Assembly: GCA_040399685.1 (NCBI GenBank)
Contig: JBBART010000013.1
Span: forward strand, 70,625-134,624
DNA length: 64,000 nt
Source: CAIQQQ01 sp040399685
Lineage (GTDB): Bacteria; Pseudomonadota; Alphaproteobacteria; Acetobacterales; Acetobacteraceae
Direction of reading: 5' to 3'
Under the pieces are notes generated by a model. That model saw nothing but the letters and a program-made list of their open reading frames with translations. It was not told the DNA's origin and ran no database searches. Shown here in pieces: positions 16,714 through 25,969 of this stretch; positions within the stretch are counted from its first letter, which is position 1; each line of letters begins with the position of its first letter. Position numbers and translations under genes: made by a program.

Positions 16714-16810
16714 GCTGTTCTTTCGTCGTTCAAAGCCGTTCCGGGGCAGAGGTTGCATCGGCGGCTCTGACAGTGGAAGACAGTGTTGTCCCGGGATGGT
16801 CTCGGGGCAG

Positions 16811-16961
16811 GCGTTCTCAGGGCAGGGTGCAACTCCCTACCGGCGGTGATTGCGTGCAAGCGCATCAGCCCGCGAGCGCCCGCTTTTCGCAAGAAAGGCG
16901 GGGTCAGCAGATTCGGTGCAACTCCGAGGCCGACGGTTAAAGTCCGGATGCAAGAGAGCGC
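16811..16961 (+). promoter_or_regulatory. FMN riboswitch (RFN element)
   Basis: The closing helix P1 is GCGTTCTC (16811-16818) with GAGAGCGC (16954-16961). Between them are the diagnostic conserved blocks AGGGCAGGGTGCAACTCCC, TACCGGCGGT, GTCAGCAGATTCGGTG and CCGACGGTTAAAGTCC in the known RFN order, with a variable stem in the middle. RFN aptamers bind FMN and switch off riboflavin synthesis or transport genes. The coding gene downstream is lumazine synthase, which fits. Confidence 0.97.
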
Positions 16962-17012
16962 GACGCCATCGGCTTGCCCGCACGCAGTGCGAGCGGGCGG
17001 CCTTAGGCGCGT

Positions 17013-17049
17013 GTGCCCTGATTCTGGTCTTAGTCTCGCGTGAGGGCAC
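17013..17049 (+). promoter_or_regulatory. Shine-Dalgarno sequestering hairpin of the FMN riboswitch
   Basis: GTGCCCT (17013-17019) is the perfect complement of AGGGCAC (17043-17049). The right arm contains most of the GAGGG Shine-Dalgarno (17042-17046) of ribH, whose ATG is at 17051. A second stem (GCCCGC with GCGGGC, about 16976-16997) lies between it and the aptamer and has no T-run. The arrangement points to translational, not transcriptional, control. Pairing is seen; the switching is inferred. Confidence 0.6.
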
Positions 17050-17050
17050 C

Positions 17051-17554
17051 ATGAATCAGTCTGATCAAGTTCAACACACCACCGCCATCCGGCCGCGCCA
17101 GGCGGGGCAGCGTTTCGCGTTCATCCAGGCCGGCTGGCACAGCGACATCGTGGGCCAGGGCCGGGCGGGCTTTCTGGCCGAAATGGCCCGGCAAGGCGTT
17201 GCACGGGCGGATATCGACGTATTCGACGTGCCTGGCGCGTTTGAAATTCCGCTGTTTGCCAAGCGGCTGGCCAAGGCTGGCGCGCACGTGGCCATCGTGG
17301 CCTGCGGATTTGTGGTCGATGGCGGCATCTACCGGCATGATTTCGTGGCAACGGCCGTCATCAATGGCTTGATGTCCGTGCAGCTTGAAACCGACATCCC
17401 CGTTATTTCTGTCGTGCTCACCCCGCATCATTTCCACAATTCAGACGAGCACCGGCGTTTCTTCACCGACCATTTCCTGCTGAAAGCCAAGGAGGCCGCC
17501 ACGGCCTGTCTGAGTGTGGTGAAGCAGCCATCCGATCTGCTGATCGCCGCCTGA
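17051..17554 (+). CDS. ribH: 6,7-dimethyl-8-ribityllumazine synthase, type II (RibH2-like)
   Basis: Penultimate step of riboflavin synthesis: condenses the ribitylamino-uracil with dihydroxybutanone phosphate. About 167 aa. It shows FAFIQAGWHSDIVGQGRAGF, DVFDVPGAFEIPLFAKRLA, the GGIYRHDFVATAVINGLM segment and VVLTPHHFHNSDEH. The IYRHDFVA motif and the HH pair after LTP match the decameric Brucella/Mesorhizobium RibH2 type and not the icosahedral type, whose motif is GxTxHFDYV-like. ATG 17051 has GAGGG at 17042. It is directly controlled by the FMN riboswitch. Confidence 0.93.
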   Translation: MNQSDQVQHTTAIRPRQAGQRFAFIQAGWHSDIVGQGRAGFLAEMARQGVARADIDVFDVPGAFEIPLFAKRLAKAGAHVAIVACGFVVDGGIYRHDFVATAVINGLMSVQLETDIPVISVVLTPHHFHNSDEHRRFFTDHFLLKAKEAATACLSVVKQPSDLLIAA

Positions 17555-17646
17555 CGCCGATATAATTCGACGCAAACGAGCCCGGCCCCTTGCCAGTGGG
17601 GCCGGATTGCGGTTCAACGCGCGGCCCTCGATCCGGACCCATCGTC

Positions 17647-18903
17647 ATGACGCGCATCATCGGCATCGATTTCGGCACAACCAATTCCGTGCTGGCCGTT
17701 CTGGAAGAAGACGGCAGCACCAGCACCGCCACATTCGGCCCGGAGCATCTGGACGTGTTCCGCTCGGTGCTGTGCTTCTGGGCGGATGAGGAAGGCCGGC
17801 ACACCGAAGTGCGCTCCGCCGCCGGGCCAGACGCCATCACCGCCTATCTCGACGATCCGCTGGGCAGCCGGCTGATCATGTCGATGAAAAGCTATCTGGC
17901 GCAGCGCAGCTTCACCCAAACCACGCTGTATGGCCGCACGGTCACGCTGGAACAGCTGATCGCCATCTTCCTGCGCGCCTTTATGGCCGCCAGCGGGATT
18001 GACGCCAAGGACGCCCGTATCGTCGCGGGGCGACCGGTGCGCTTCGTGGGCGAGACGGCCGATGACGCGCATGGCGAGGCACGGCTGCGCGTGGCCTTCG
18101 CCGAGGCGGGGCTACCGGGCATTGATGTGGCCTTCGAGCCAGAAGCCGCCGGCTATCGCTTCGCGCGTGGGCTGAACGCTGCAGCCAACGTGCTGATCGG
18201 TGATTTCGGCGGCGGCACCAGCGACTTTTCCATCGTGCGCTTCGATGGCGGCAAGGTGACGCCGATTGCCACCACCGGCGTCGGCATCGCCGGCGATGCG
18301 TTCGACTACCGGATCATCGACAACGTGATTTCGCCGTTGCTCGGCAAGGGCGACACCTATCGCCCGGGCGGCACAGATCTGCCGGTGCCGCCGGAATATT
18401 TCTCCGCGTTCGCCCGCTGGCACCGCCTGTCGTTGATGAAGGCGCCGCGCACCCTGCGCTCGATCAGCGAAGTGGCGGCGGTGGCGGCGCATCCGGCGCG
18501 GTTGCGGGCGTTGATCACGCTCATTCAGGACGAGCTGGGCTATCAGCTTTATCAGGTGGTCTCCGCCACCAAGGCCGCCTTGTCGCGTGGCGAGAGCGCC
18601 CAGTTGTCCTTTCATCACAAGGACATCCATATCGAGGAGACGATCACCCGCGCCCAGTTCGAAGGCTGGATCGCGCCGGATATCGCCCGCATGTCCGACA
18701 CGGTGAACATCACCCTGGCCCAGGGCAGCATGGTGGCCAGCGATGTGGACCACGTGTTCCTCACCGGCGGCACCTCGTTTGTGCCGGCGGTGCGGCGGAT
18801 GTTCGAGGACCGGTTTGGCGCCGAGAGGGTGTCGTCCGGTGGTGAGTTCGTCTCGGTGGCCGAGGGGCTGGCGTTGATCGGGCGGGACCGCCTGCGGGCC
18901 TAA
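17647..18903 (+). CDS. Hsp70-family protein (YegD-like)
   Basis: About 418 aa, only the ATPase part of Hsp70. Phosphate-1 motif IIGIDFGTTNSVLAVLEEDG opens the protein; phosphate-2 is LIGDFGGGTSDFSIVRF; the adenosine motif is VFLTGGTSFVPAVRRMFE. The peptide-binding and lid domains of DnaK are absent, as in YegD. ATG 17647 is chosen because homology starts at MTRIIGID. Substrates are unknown. It ends overlapping the convergent gamma-glutamyltransferase stop by a few bases. Confidence 0.9.
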   Translation: MTRIIGIDFGTTNSVLAVLEEDGSTSTATFGPEHLDVFRSVLCFWADEEGRHTEVRSAAGPDAITAYLDDPLGSRLIMSMKSYLAQRSFTQTTLYGRTVTLEQLIAIFLRAFMAASGIDAKDARIVAGRPVRFVGETADDAHGEARLRVAFAEAGLPGIDVAFEPEAAGYRFARGLNAAANVLIGDFGGGTSDFSIVRFDGGKVTPIATTGVGIAGDAFDYRIIDNVISPLLGKGDTYRPGGTDLPVPPEYFSAFARWHRLSLMKAPRTLRSISEVAAVAAHPARLRALITLIQDELGYQLYQVVSATKAALSRGESAQLSFHHKDIHIEETITRAQFEGWIAPDIARMSDTVNITLAQGSMVASDVDHVFLTGGTSFVPAVRRMFEDRFGAERVSSGGEFVSVAEGLALIGRDRLRA

Positions 18904-20585
18904 TCGCCCGCGACAGCGCCCTCCCGGCGTGGATCGGTGCCGCCGACCATGCCGTCCGGCGTGATCATCACCACCTGGAGCCCGGATTCAGACGGGGCGA
19001 CCGACACCGTATGGCCACGTGCCGTCAGCGCCACCGCCAGAGTGTTGGCGGCGGGGCTCGGCTCCAGCTCCGAGACGGTGCCAAGGGTTTGCACACGCGG
19101 CGCGCTGACCGCCTGTTGCGGCGTGAGGCCGAAATCGATCATCAGCATCAGCGATTGCGCCACGTAGCCGATAATCCGGTTACCGCCAGGCGATCCTGTC
19201 ACGATGCGCAGCGCGCCATCGGGCGCGAACACCAATGTGGGTGACATCGAACTGCGGGGCCGCTTGCCGCCCTCCACCCGGTTGGCGACGCGCCGGCCGC
19301 CGATCTCGGGGGCGAAGGAGAAATCGGTCAGTTCGTCGTTCAGCAGAAAGCCGCGCACCATCAGGCGGGAGCCGAAACTGTCCTGCACCGTGGTGGTGAG
19401 GCTGACGGCATTGCCGAAATCATCGATCACCGAGACCTGGCTGGTGCCGTGCTCCGGCTGGGTGGGGGACGGGGCGAGGCCTGTTTCGCGGAAATCCGGG
19501 TTGCCGGCCCGCGGCGCCGGGTTGGCGCGATCGAGCGAGATCAACTGGGCGCGGGCTGTCAGATAGGCGGGGTCCAGCAGCCCGCGGACGGGCACCGATA
19601 CGAAATCGGCATCGGCCAGATACATCGCCCGGTCGGCATAGGCGAGTTTCTCCGCCTCCAGCAGCACATGCGCCAGATCGGTGCTATCCTGTTCCATGGA
19701 CGCGATGTTGAAATGACCGAGCAGGCCCAGGATCTGCAACACGGCAACCCCGCCTGACGAGGGCGGTCCCATGCCGCAGACGCGCAGCCCGCGATACGGG
19801 CCGCACACTGCCGGACGGGCGCCGGCGGTGATGGCGGCCAGATCGTCGGTGGTGATCAGGCCGGGGCTGGGGTCGTTGCGCACGATGGTGGCGATGTCGG
19901 ACGCGATGGGGCCACGCAGCAACGCATCCGCCCCACCGGCCGCGATCGCGCGCAGGGTTTCGGCCAGCGGCTTGTTGACCAGAATGGCGCCGGCTGGAAG
20001 CGGGCTGCCATCGGCCTGGAAGAAATAGGCGCGTGTGGCTGGATGGCGTTGCAGGCGCTGGGCATCGGCAGCGATGGCGGCGGCAAGGCGGGGGGAGATT
20101 GGAAATCCGCCCTCGGCCAGTTGGATCGCGGGCGCGAATAATCTGTCCCATGCCAGCTTGCCCTGGGCGCGATGCAGCGCCTCCAGCATACGCACGGCGC
20201 CAGGCACGCCCACCGCCCGGCCGCCAAGTGCTGCCTCCTGATACGGCATCGGCTTGCCATCGCGGCCGAGAAACAGGTCTGGCCCGGCGGCTGCGGGGGC
20301 GGTTTCACGGCCGTCCCAGGCCAGAACGTCGTTGCTGGCGTGCTGAAAGGTCACCGCTACCGCACCGCCGCCCAGGCCGGATGATTGCGGCTCCACCAGG
20401 GCCAGCACCATCTGTGCGGCCACCACCGCATCGGCGGCCGAACCGCCCTGGCGCAGCATCGCAAGCCCGGCCTCCACCGCCAGAGGGTGGGCGGCGGCGA
20501 TGATATGTTTTTGCGCGGGGGGCGTTTGCGCCAGCGCAGGCAGACCCACGCATACGACAGCCAGGGCGATGAACAGACGGCACAT
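18900..20585 (-). CDS. ggt: Gamma-glutamyltransferase, exported
   Basis: About 561 aa. A signal peptide (MCRLFIALAVVCVGLPALAQ) is followed by the large-subunit start AAAHPLAVEAGLAMLRQGGSAADA. The nucleophile Thr opens the small subunit at GTSQVSVIDDFGNAVSL, and the oxyanion/donor-site GSPGGNRIIGYV (a PGGxxI-type motif) follows. The enzyme is periplasmic, autocleaves and transfers or hydrolyses gamma-glutamyl groups such as those of glutathione. ATG 20585 has GAGG nine bases upstream; ATG 20594 would touch it. A second family member is at 30465, so two GGT-like proteins exist here, one exported and one not. Confidence 0.92.
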   Translation of the reverse strand: MCRLFIALAVVCVGLPALAQTPPAQKHIIAAAHPLAVEAGLAMLRQGGSAADAVVAAQMVLALVEPQSSGLGGGAVAVTFQHASNDVLAWDGRETAPAAAGPDLFLGRDGKPMPYQEAALGGRAVGVPGAVRMLEALHRAQGKLAWDRLFAPAIQLAEGGFPISPRLAAAIAADAQRLQRHPATRAYFFQADGSPLPAGAILVNKPLAETLRAIAAGGADALLRGPIASDIATIVRNDPSPGLITTDDLAAITAGARPAVCGPYRGLRVCGMGPPSSGGVAVLQILGLLGHFNIASMEQDSTDLAHVLLEAEKLAYADRAMYLADADFVSVPVRGLLDPAYLTARAQLISLDRANPAPRAGNPDFRETGLAPSPTQPEHGTSQVSVIDDFGNAVSLTTTVQDSFGSRLMVRGFLLNDELTDFSFAPEIGGRRVANRVEGGKRPRSSMSPTLVFAPDGALRIVTGSPGGNRIIGYVAQSLMLMIDFGLTPQQAVSAPRVQTLGTVSELEPSPAANTLAVALTARGHTVSVAPSESGLQVVMITPDGMVGGTDPRREGAVAGD

Positions 20586-20648
20586 ACAGGTCATCCTCAG
20601 TCTGAGGCGAACTTGCCATTCCCGGAGCAAGCTGGAAACCTCATTACC

Positions 20649-21059
20649 ATGACGAACTTGATCAGCGATCTTGCTGCACTGCAAAAGAACGCATCCCGGG
20701 CGCGCCGCGGCCAACGCTCGCACGCCAGTGGCCTGCAGGCCGAGGCCGCCGCCTGTGCGGCGCTGCGCGGCGATGGGTGGACCATTTTGGGCCAAAGGCT
20801 GCGCACGCCGGCCGGCGAGATTGATATTGCCGCCGAGAAGGAAGGGCTGCTGGCGATCGTTGAGGTCAAAAGCCGCGCCAGCCTCGCGCTGGCCGCCGAA
20901 GCCTTGTCCGCCCGCCAGCGCGCACGTTTGTTGCAGGCGGCGGAAATCCTGATGGCCGAGCATCCCGGCTGGGGCGCCAGCGGGGTGCGGTTCGATGTGA
21001 TGCTGGTGAACCCGGAAGGCGACATCCGCCGGGTGATCGACGCGTTCCGGCTGGAATAG
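20649..21059 (+). CDS. UPF0102 family endonuclease-like protein YraN
   Basis: About 136 aa. The core is a PD-(D/E)XK-like fold: GLQAEAAACAALRGDGWTIL, then RTPAGEIDIAAEKEGLLAIVEVKSRAS, whose GEID and EVK residues are the classical pattern, then RQRARLLQAAEILM. The family (YraN, UPF0102) is a predicted nuclease of unknown cellular role. Start ATG 20649 is taken from homology; the frame open further upstream is antisense to ggt. It is divergent from ggt and convergent with the ComM-like gene 4 bases beyond. Confidence 0.88.
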   Translation: MTNLISDLAALQKNASRARRGQRSHASGLQAEAAACAALRGDGWTILGQRLRTPAGEIDIAAEKEGLLAIVEVKSRASLALAAEALSARQRARLLQAAEILMAEHPGWGASGVRFDVMLVNPEGDIRRVIDAFRLE

Positions 21060-21063
21060 CGCC

Positions 21064-22569
21064 TTACCCGATTGTGGTGCGGCCCGGCGGGCGAGCGCGG
21101 TAGGACAGGGCCTCGGCCACATGCGCCCGGCGGACGATGTCGCTGGTGGCCAGATCGGCGATGGTGCGGGCGACGCGCAGGGTGCGGGTGAAGCCGCGTG
21201 CGGACAGACGCAGCCGTTCCGCCGCCTGTTCGGCCAGGGCGCGGGCGTCGGCGGCCAGTTGCATGTGGTGCGGGTCGGCTTCGGCGGTGGTGGCAGCGCC
21301 GTCGTCGCGGTCGCGCTGCATCTGACGGGCGCGCAGAACGCGGGCTGCCACCACCGCCGAGGTTTCGCCGGCCGGTGCACGCGACAGTTCGGTGGGGGGC
21401 ACGGGCTGGACCTCGATGGTGAGGTCGATCCGGTCCAGCAGCGGGCCGCTGACCTTGTTCTGATAGTCCTCTCCACAGCGCGGCGCACGGCCGCATTCGC
21501 GCGCGGCGTCGGCCAGATGGCCGCAGCGGCATGGGTTCATGGCAGCGATCAGTTGGAATCGCGCCGGATACGTCACATGCGCCGCCGCCCGCGCCACGGT
21601 GGTGTGGCCGCTTTCCATCGGCTGGCGGAGGGCTTCCAGGGCGGCACGCGGGAATTCCGGCAATTCGTCGAGGAACAGCACGCCGCGATGCGCCAGAGAC
21701 ACCTCGCCCGGTTTGGCCCGCTGGCCACCGCCCGCCAGTGCCGCCTGGCTGGCGCTGTGATGCGGCTCGCGGAAGGGCGGGCGCTGCACCAGCCGGCCGC
21801 CATCGAGGATGCCGGCCACCGAATGCACCATCGATACCTCCAGCGCCTCCTGCGGCGACAGGTCTGGCAGCAATCCGGGCAGGCGGGCGGCGAGCATGGA
21901 TTTTCCGGCCCCGGGTGGCCCGATGAACAGCAGGTTGTGGCCGCCTGCCGCCGCGATCTCCAGCGCCCGCTTGGCCGATTCCATGCCGCGCACCTGGCTC
22001 ATGCACGGGCAGGCTGTGGGAATGGCAACGCCGGCGGGCTCTGGTGGGGTCAAGACCTGCGTGCCTCTGAAATGGTTCACCAACGACAGGAGGTCCGGTG
22101 GCGCCAGCACCTCGATCCGCCCGGCCCAGGCCGCTTCACCGCCTTGGGCCGCCGGGCAGATCAGCCCCAGATCGCGGGCCGATGCGCCAATGGCCGCCGG
22201 CAGCACGCCGGCCACAGGGCTGAGCCGGCCATCGAGCGACAATTCGCCGAGGGCGGCGTATCCGGCGGCATCCTCCAACGGGATCACATCCATCGCCGCC
22301 AGCACCGCCAACGCGATCGGCAGGTCGAAATGCGAACCTTCTTTCAGCAGATCGGCTGGGGCGAGGTTGATCAGCACTCGCTTGGGCGGCAGCGACAGGC
22401 CCATGGCCGTCAACGCCGCCCGCACCCGTTCCCGCGCCTCGGCCACCGCCTTGTCGGGTAGGCCGACGACAAGAAAGGCAGGCAGGCCCGAGGCGATCTG
22501 CACCTGCACCTCCACCGGTACGGCCTCGATGCCTGAGAAGGAAAATGTGTTCACCCGCGCAATGCTCAT
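21064..22569 (-). CDS. ComM/YifB-family AAA ATPase (Mg-chelatase-like)
   Basis: About 501 aa. The N-terminal ChlI-type domain (VNTFSFSGIEAVPVEVQVQ; FLVVGLPDKAVAEARERVR) is followed by an AAA core with Walker A FIGPPGAGKSMLA, HHSASQAALAGGG, Walker B GVLFLDELPEF and the Cys-containing MNPCRCGH. A C-terminal ARTIADLATSDIVRRAHVAEAL completes the family pattern. ComM is a hexameric helicase for branch migration in natural transformation; YifB is its usual name otherwise. ATG 22569 (MSIARVNTF) is the homologous start. Confidence 0.93.
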   Translation of the reverse strand: MSIARVNTFSFSGIEAVPVEVQVQIASGLPAFLVVGLPDKAVAEARERVRAALTAMGLSLPPKRVLINLAPADLLKEGSHFDLPIALAVLAAMDVIPLEDAAGYAALGELSLDGRLSPVAGVLPAAIGASARDLGLICPAAQGGEAAWAGRIEVLAPPDLLSLVNHFRGTQVLTPPEPAGVAIPTACPCMSQVRGMESAKRALEIAAAGGHNLLFIGPPGAGKSMLAARLPGLLPDLSPQEALEVSMVHSVAGILDGGRLVQRPPFREPHHSASQAALAGGGQRAKPGEVSLAHRGVLFLDELPEFPRAALEALRQPMESGHTTVARAAAHVTYPARFQLIAAMNPCRCGHLADAARECGRAPRCGEDYQNKVSGPLLDRIDLTIEVQPVPPTELSRAPAGETSAVVAARVLRARQMQRDRDDGAATTAEADPHHMQLAADARALAEQAAERLRLSARGFTRTLRVARTIADLATSDIVRRAHVAEALSYRARPPGRTTIG

Positions 22570-22654
22570 GCGCCACATGCGCACGCAGGACGGTGCATCG
22601 GCGTGATGGCTGTGTGATCCTGCGGTCAAATCGACACCACAGGGAACGCGCCAT

Positions 22655-24034
22655 ATGACCTCCACTGCCTCGACCGTCTTTGATTCTCGGCTGTTCCGCG
22701 ACGCGTTCGGCACACCCGCCATGCGCGCCGTGTTTTCTGACCACACGCTGGTGGGCCGCTACATCGAGGTTGAAGTGGCGTTGGCCCGCGCCGAGGCGAC
22801 CTGCGGCGTGATCCCCGCCGAAGCCGCCGCAGAGATCGCCGCGCGGGTGGATATCGGCGCGTTGGATTTCGAGAAGCTGCGCATCGAGACCGACAATGTC
22901 GGCTACCCCATCCTGCCGCTGGTCCATCAGCTTGTGCATCAATGCGGCGAGGCCGGGCGCTACCTGCACTGGGGCGCCACCACCCAGGACATCATGGACA
23001 CCGCCAAGGTGCTGCAAATTGGCGCGGCGCTGGACATCGTCGAGTCCGATATCAATGCTTTGCGCGCCATTCTGGCCGATCTGTCGCGCCGGCATCGGGA
23101 CACGCCGATGGCCGGGCGGACGCATCTGCAACAGGCGCTGCCGATCACCTTCGGCTCGAAAACCGCCATCTGGCTGGCCGCGTTCGATCGCCACGCCGAA
23201 CGTCTGGCGCAGTTGCGGCCGCGCGTGCTGGTGGGTCAGTTCGGCGGTGCGGCCGGCACGCTGGCCTCGCTCGATGGCAAAGGTTTGGCGGTGCAGGCGG
23301 CGCTGATGAGCGAACTTGGCCTCGGCGTTCCGGTCTCCACCTGGCATGTGGCGCGGGACGGCTTTGCCGAGACGGTGAATTTCCTCGGCCTCGTCACCGG
23401 CACGCTCGGCAAGATCGCACTGGATATCATGATCATGGCGTCGACCGAATTCGGCGAGGTGTATGAGCCGTTCGTGCCCGGGCGCGGCGCGTCGTCCACG
23501 ATGCCGCAGAAGCGCAACCCGATCTCGTCGGAGATCATGCTCGCCGCCGCCAAGGGGGTGCGCCAGCAGGCCGGGCTTATGCTGGACGCGATGATCCAGG
23601 ATTTCGAACGCGCCACCGGGCCGTGGCATGCCGAATGGATGGCCATTCCGGAAAGCTTCCTGCTCACCGCCAGCGCGCTGCATCAGGCGAAGTTCGCCCT
23701 CGGCGGGCTGATCGTGGATACGGCGAAGATGCGGTCCAATCTCGGCATCAGCCGGGGGCTGATCGTGGCCGAGGCGGTGATGATGGCGCTGGCGCCCTAT
23801 ACCGGGCGGCAGGAGGCGCATGATATCGTCTATGCCGCCTGCCGCGTGGCCAACGACCAAGGCGTGTCGCTGGCTGAGGCTTTGGCCCGTGACGGGGCGG
23901 TGACCAAGCATTTCGACACCGCCGCCATCGCCGGATTGACCGATCCGGCGAATTATCTGGGGGAGGCGCCGGCGATGGTCGATCGGATTCTCGCCTCGGT
24001 GGAGCGGCCTATTTCAGCAGCCCTTCCTTCCTGA
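22655..24034 (+). CDS. Aspartase/fumarase superfamily lyase, CMLE (PcaB)-like
   Basis: About 459 aa. The superfamily signature SSTMPQKRNPISSE is at residue ~285, with the upstream HWGATTQDIMDTAK and GRTHLQQALPITFG regions carrying the conserved His residues. Segment order and length match 3-carboxy-cis,cis-muconate lactonising enzymes and the related adenylosuccinate lyase group. PcaB acts in the protocatechuate branch of the beta-ketoadipate pathway, but no other pca gene is nearby, so the substrate remains open. Its 3' end overlaps the convergent radC by 26 bases. Confidence 0.8.
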   Translation: MTSTASTVFDSRLFRDAFGTPAMRAVFSDHTLVGRYIEVEVALARAEATCGVIPAEAAAEIAARVDIGALDFEKLRIETDNVGYPILPLVHQLVHQCGEAGRYLHWGATTQDIMDTAKVLQIGAALDIVESDINALRAILADLSRRHRDTPMAGRTHLQQALPITFGSKTAIWLAAFDRHAERLAQLRPRVLVGQFGGAAGTLASLDGKGLAVQAALMSELGLGVPVSTWHVARDGFAETVNFLGLVTGTLGKIALDIMIMASTEFGEVYEPFVPGRGASSTMPQKRNPISSEIMLAAAKGVRQQAGLMLDAMIQDFERATGPWHAEWMAIPESFLLTASALHQAKFALGGLIVDTAKMRSNLGISRGLIVAEAVMMALAPYTGRQEAHDIVYAACRVANDQGVSLAEALARDGAVTKHFDTAAIAGLTDPANYLGEAPAMVDRILASVERPISAALPS

Positions 24035-24878
24035 AGCTCAGCCAGGCGCCGTTGCCGATGATGACGTGGTCGTGCAGCACCAGCCCCAGAACCCCGGCGG
24101 CCTCGCGAATTTCCTTGGTCATCTCGATATCGGCGCGTGAGGGTGTCGGGTCGCCGCTGGGGTGGTTGTGGACGAGGATGATGGCGGTGGCGTGCAGTTC
24201 CAGCGCCCGCTTCACCACCTCGCGCGGGTAGACCGGCGTGTGGTTCACCGTGCCGCGCGCCTGCGCCTCGTCGGCGATCAGGCGGTTGCGCGGGTCGAGG
24301 AACAGGATGCGGAACTGCTCGATTTTCTCCCGCGCCAGCATGGTGGTGAGGTAGTCCATCAGCCGGTCCCAGTTGTTGAGCACCGGCTTGTCCATCACCT
24401 CCGCCCGCGCCAGGCGGTGGGCGGCCTCCTGCACCAGTTTCAGGGCCGCCACGGAATGTTGGCCGAGGAAGGGGGTTTCCAGCAGCGTCAGCTGTGGGGC
24501 GGCCAGCACGTTGGCGAAGCTGCCGAAGCGGTTGATCAGCGTCTTGGCCAGCGGCTTGGTGTCGCCCTGCTTGAAGGCGAAGAACAGCAGCATTTCGAGC
24601 AGTTCGTAATCGGCCAGCGAGCCCGCGCCATGGGCCAGCACCCGCTCGCGCATCCGTGCCCGATGGCCGCGGGGGCCGATAGAGACGAAAGGGGCGTCTT
24701 TGGCGGGGGCCTGCTCCTTGTCCTCCATCTCACGCAGTTGGAAGCCAAGTTGGCCTGAATCCTCACTGAAGCCGCGGGCGCGTCGGGGCGCCTCGGCGGT
24801 GGGGAAATGATCCGGCTCCGCCTGCGATCCCCGCATGCGGGCCAGCCAGTTGTCGATGAGGCCTGGGGGCTTTGCCAT
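24009..24878 (-). CDS. radC: RadC family (MPN/JAB domain) protein
   Basis: About 289 aa. N-terminal helix-hairpin-helix region (LADYELLEMLLFFAFKQGDT) and a C-terminal metal-binding domain with the JAMM-like motif HNHPSGDPTPSRAD near residue 240, plus Glu of the VYPREVVKRAL segment. The function of RadC is still debated; a repair role is not firmly shown. The first 70 residues are variable and low in conservation; ATG 24878 (MAKPPGL) is preferred over 24899. It overlaps the PcaB-like lyase by 26 bases at its 3' end. Confidence 0.92.
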   Translation of the reverse strand: MAKPPGLIDNWLARMRGSQAEPDHFPTAEAPRRARGFSEDSGQLGFQLREMEDKEQAPAKDAPFVSIGPRGHRARMRERVLAHGAGSLADYELLEMLLFFAFKQGDTKPLAKTLINRFGSFANVLAAPQLTLLETPFLGQHSVAALKLVQEAAHRLARAEVMDKPVLNNWDRLMDYLTTMLAREKIEQFRILFLDPRNRLIADEAQARGTVNHTPVYPREVVKRALELHATAIILVHNHPSGDPTPSRADIEMTKEIREAAGVLGLVLHDHVIIGNGAWLSFRKEGLLK

Positions 24879-24943
24879 GCGCCATAAGGCCCATGGCAAA
24901 GCGATAGCAGGGTGATTCCGGCGTGAGATTCGCCGCTAAACGA

Positions 24944-25969
24944 TCAAAAACCGCTCAGAAAACGCTTCAACAAATGGCCGATGACCTCGGTGTTGTAGCC
25001 ACCTTCCTGCACGAGGGCGGCTTTCAGGCCGGTTGCGGCAATCGCCTCGCCGGCGCGGGCGAAACCGTCATCCGTCACTGAGAGATAGCGCAGCGGCTCG
25101 TGCTCGGACGCATCGAAGCCAAGGCTGACGACCAGGGCATCGGCCCCGAACGCCTTGATTTCATGCAATGCGTGGGTGACGGCCGCCAGCCAGATGGCGT
25201 CTTCGCTCCCCTGGGCCAAGGGCAGGTTGAGGTTGAACCCAGCCCCTGCGCCGCCGCCGCGTTCGCTGCCATGCCCGACATACCAGGGGTAATAGCCGTT
25301 TGGATCGCCGTGAATGGAGGCGAAGAACACGTCTGGCCGTTCCCAGAAAATACCCTGGGTGCCGTTGCCGTGATGGCTGTCGATATCTAGCACCGCCACT
25401 CGCGCCGCCCCGTTGGTGCGCAGGCGTTGGGCGGCGATGGCAGCGTTGTTGAGGTAGCAATGCCCGCCGGCGCGGGCCGCGTAGGCGTGATGGCCGGGGG
25501 GGCGGGCCAGGGCATAGGCGTGCCTGCCGGCTGTGACCTCATCGGCGGCAGCGATCGCGCCGGCGGCGGCGGCGATGGCGGCGGGCCAGGTTTCGGCGGC
25601 GATGGGGCAGGAGGTGTCGGCCGTGAACCAGCCGATCTGGCCGATCACGGTGGCGGATGGCCGGGCGCCGTTGGCCAGCATTTCCGGTGACGGATGGATG
25701 TTCGGCACCAGTTCCGGCCCGTGATCGGCCAGTTCGGCCCAGGCTTTGGGGCTGTCACGCAGGAAATTCAGATAGGCCGCGCTGTGAACGGCTTCGAGAG
25801 CGGCGCGGTCCGGCGCGGGCGGCGCTGTGACCGCAAGCCCCATTGATTGGCACGCCGCCAGCAAAGCCTCGCCGCGCGCCGGGATTTCGAAATTCTGTCG
25901 CAACTGGCCGCGTTGCAGGAAGAAGCGCGGCGTGTGCGTCAGTTCGATGGGGTCCCAGAAGGCCTTCAT
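24944..25969 (-). CDS. Histone deacetylase-family / acetylpolyamine amidohydrolase
   Basis: About 341 aa starting MKAFWDPIELTHTPRFF. The active-site segments are ARPPGHHA (tandem His), NNAAIAAQRL, VLDIDSHHGNGTQ (Zn-binding DxH) and SLGFDASEHEPL with the second Asp; the family Tyr position is in LVQEGGYNTEV. Arrangement is that of class II HDAC-like enzymes such as ApaH. It removes acetyl groups from polyamines or small amides in the cytoplasm. The start overlaps the upstream GNAT stop by 4 bases, so an acetyltransferase and a deacetylase are co-translated. Confidence 0.92.
   Translation of the reverse strand: MKAFWDPIELTHTPRFFLQRGQLRQNFEIPARGEALLAACQSMGLAVTAPPAPDRAALEAVHSAAYLNFLRDSPKAWAELADHGPELVPNIHPSPEMLANGARPSATVIGQIGWFTADTSCPIAAETWPAAIAAAAGAIAAADEVTAGRHAYALARPPGHHAYAARAGGHCYLNNAAIAAQRLRTNGAARVAVLDIDSHHGNGTQGIFWERPDVFFASIHGDPNGYYPWYVGHGSERGGGAGAGFNLNLPLAQGSEDAIWLAAVTHALHEIKAFGADALVVSLGFDASEHEPLRYLSVTDDGFARAGEAIAATGLKAALVQEGGYNTEVIGHLLKRFLSGF

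Noticed and set aside
20586..21488. N-terminal extension of the ggt frame
   Set aside because: It covers yraN and the ComM-like gene in a wrong frame and lacks a signal peptide at its start; true start is 20585.
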